A stretch of 64,000 nt of DNA from an uncultured Sphingobacteriales bacterium (GTDB lineage Bacteria; Bacteroidota; Bacteroidia; Chitinophagales; Chitinophagaceae): positions 1 through 64,000 of the forward strand of contig CALMQS010000123.1 of assembly GCA_937871285.1 (NCBI GenBank), written 5' to 3'. The notes below the pieces were generated by a model. That model was not told the origin of the DNA. It saw only the letters and a program-made list of their open reading frames with translations, and did no database searches. Position numbers and translations under genes: made by a program. The first letter of the stretch is position 1, and each line of letters starts with the position of its first letter. Shown one piece after another: positions 63,152-64,000 of this stretch.

Positions 63152-64000
63152 TCAAGATATATTTATTATTTCCCATTCCTCTTTGTTAATATCCTGAAGA
63201 CATCTATCAAATCTGTCTTTATGAATAGCAATACACAACAAATCTGTTGGTCGTGAAAAGCCAACATAAGCGATTTTAACGGAACTTTTATGATGGACTT
63301 TTGTGTCATTAAAACTATTACCCAAAAATTGTGTTGATAACCTTTCAGATTCGTGTTTTCCTTGATAGCACGATTCTAAATACAAAGTCGCACAATGCGT
63401 TTGTCCTTTTACTGCGTGAACGCTTGTAATTTCAATTTCAAGTCCGTCTTCTTTATAATGATTGGTTGTTGCAATGACCTCCATATTGTTAGCTGGAATT
63501 TCTGCTACATCATTGCTGACAAAAGCTAAACTTTCAGAAAGTTCATTTTCGGAAAATATCGCAAACAAGTTTGGAGCGTACTCCTTTATCTCGCTCCAAA
63601 CTTCATTTGCATTTCCTTTGATTATCCCGATTGACCAATTATAAAGGTTTAAATTCAACTCGTCATATTTCTGAAAATCATTCTCTTTGATAAAATCTAT
63701 TAGTTTTTTCTTTGTATAGGGTCTGCCATCCAGTGTATTGATATTCTCCAAACGCAAAATTTTCAGAAAGGCATTTAGGATATTTTTTCTTAATGGCTCT
63801 AAGGTCTTTTTGTTTTTGTCATAAAACAGCAAATAACTTTTCAGACAATCGTAATCTTCTTTTGGCTTCCCTTTTTCTTTTTTAAAACCATTGTGATAGT
63901 CTTCTAATCTTAACTTAGCAGCATCTTTCCGACTGGCATCATCATCTTTCCAGTCCGTATTCCAACAAACAACCTTGACCGATTTATCAGGATTAGTAAA
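63152..64000 (-). CDS. UvrD/Rep-family helicase, C-terminal part (partial)
   Basis: The frame is open to the right window edge (no start inside). Motif V-type sequence ITSVHAVKGQTHCATLYLES and motif VI-type YVGFSRPTDLLCIAIHK are present, so this is the 2A/2B portion of a superfamily 1 helicase; about 282 codons are visible. In defence islands a UvrD-type helicase may be the GajB subunit of Gabija, but its partner would lie outside the window. It is 14 bases before the Shedu gene. Confidence 0.78.
   Translation of the reverse strand, partial: FTNPDKSVKVVCWNTDWKDDDASRKDAAKLRLEDYHNGFKKEKGKPKEDYDCLKSYLLFYDKNKKTLEPLRKNILNAFLKILRLENINTLDGRPYTKKKLIDFIKENDFQKYDELNLNLYNWSIGIIKGNANEVWSEIKEYAPNLFAIFSENELSESLAFVSNDVAEIPANNMEVIATTNHYKEDGLEIEITSVHAVKGQTHCATLYLESCYQGKHESERLSTQFLGNSFNDTKVHHKSSVKIAYVGFSRPTDLLCIAIHKDRFDRCLQDINKEEWEIINIS

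Noticed and set aside
63152..64000. Gabija GajB assignment for the helicase
   Set aside because: Only the C-terminal part is visible and no GajA gene is in the window; many helicases share these motifs.
1..64000. CRISPR arrays, rRNA, tRNA or IS transposases
   Set aside because: None was found by reading; no regularly spaced direct repeats, tRNA-like cloverleaf or transposase frame was seen.

Overview
The window looks like accessory DNA from a Bacteroidota chromosome, most likely a Chitinophagales/Sphingobacteriales relative. The evidence is a SusC/SusD pair driven by a FecI-type sigma factor and FecR, an RteC regulator, DUF6520 and DUF6660-like proteins, CzcA fused to its outer-membrane partner, and a full Bacteroidetes-style conjugation gene set. 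Ribosome-binding sites are mostly weak, as is usual in this phylum. I see no rRNA, tRNA or CRISPR array.

Bases 1-24,400 are a metal and oxidant resistance region. A truncated HMA protein (probably the N-terminus of a copper ATPase) lies at the left edge. It is followed by a minus-strand envelope redox operon (di-heme DUF1111 cytochrome, Rieske lipoprotein, porin, BNR-repeat lipoprotein). A DtxR/MntR regulator is divergent from this operon, with a DtxR-box-like palindrome between them. A long minus-strand efflux operon (DUF6660, small membrane protein, CzcA-CzcC fusion, CzcB, methyltransferase-like protein, NicO-like protein, P1B-4 ATPase) follows. Next come a divergent DUF6660/TonB-receptor operon behind a possible structured leader, an ArsR-MerTP-GDCCVxC-VOC operon, RadC, ChrA, hemerythrin and DoxX genes.

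Bases 24,400-36,700 hold decayed regulator remnants, a run of three XRE repressor genes (one frameshifted) behind 21-bp-phased operator repeats, a FecI/FecR/SusC/SusD/TlpA operon, and convergent DUF6520, MauE-like and AraC genes.

Bases 36,900-64,000 are the backbone of an integrative conjugative element: rteC, HTH, DUF3945/DUF4099, topB, ORF6N, DUF1896, a giant methylase-helicase, TraG/MobC coupling protein, MobB relaxase, MobA, a hairpin-rich oriT candidate, ParA, DUF3408 and TraD. Two cargo blocks interrupt it. The first (48,945-53,789) pairs a PIN protein and an XRE-ImmA protease with a divergent five-gene operon: YegP-like, tail-anchored LRAT-like thiol hydrolase, Pycsar membrane effector, Pycsar nucleotide cyclase, and an E2-like protein with a SEC-C tail. 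This is the most interesting locus, an apparent expanded Pycsar anti-phage system. The second (61,014 to the right edge) holds an Mrr-like endonuclease, a Shedu (SduA) nuclease and a UvrD-type helicase cut by the window end.

Functions are assigned from motifs and remembered family features only; no database search was run.
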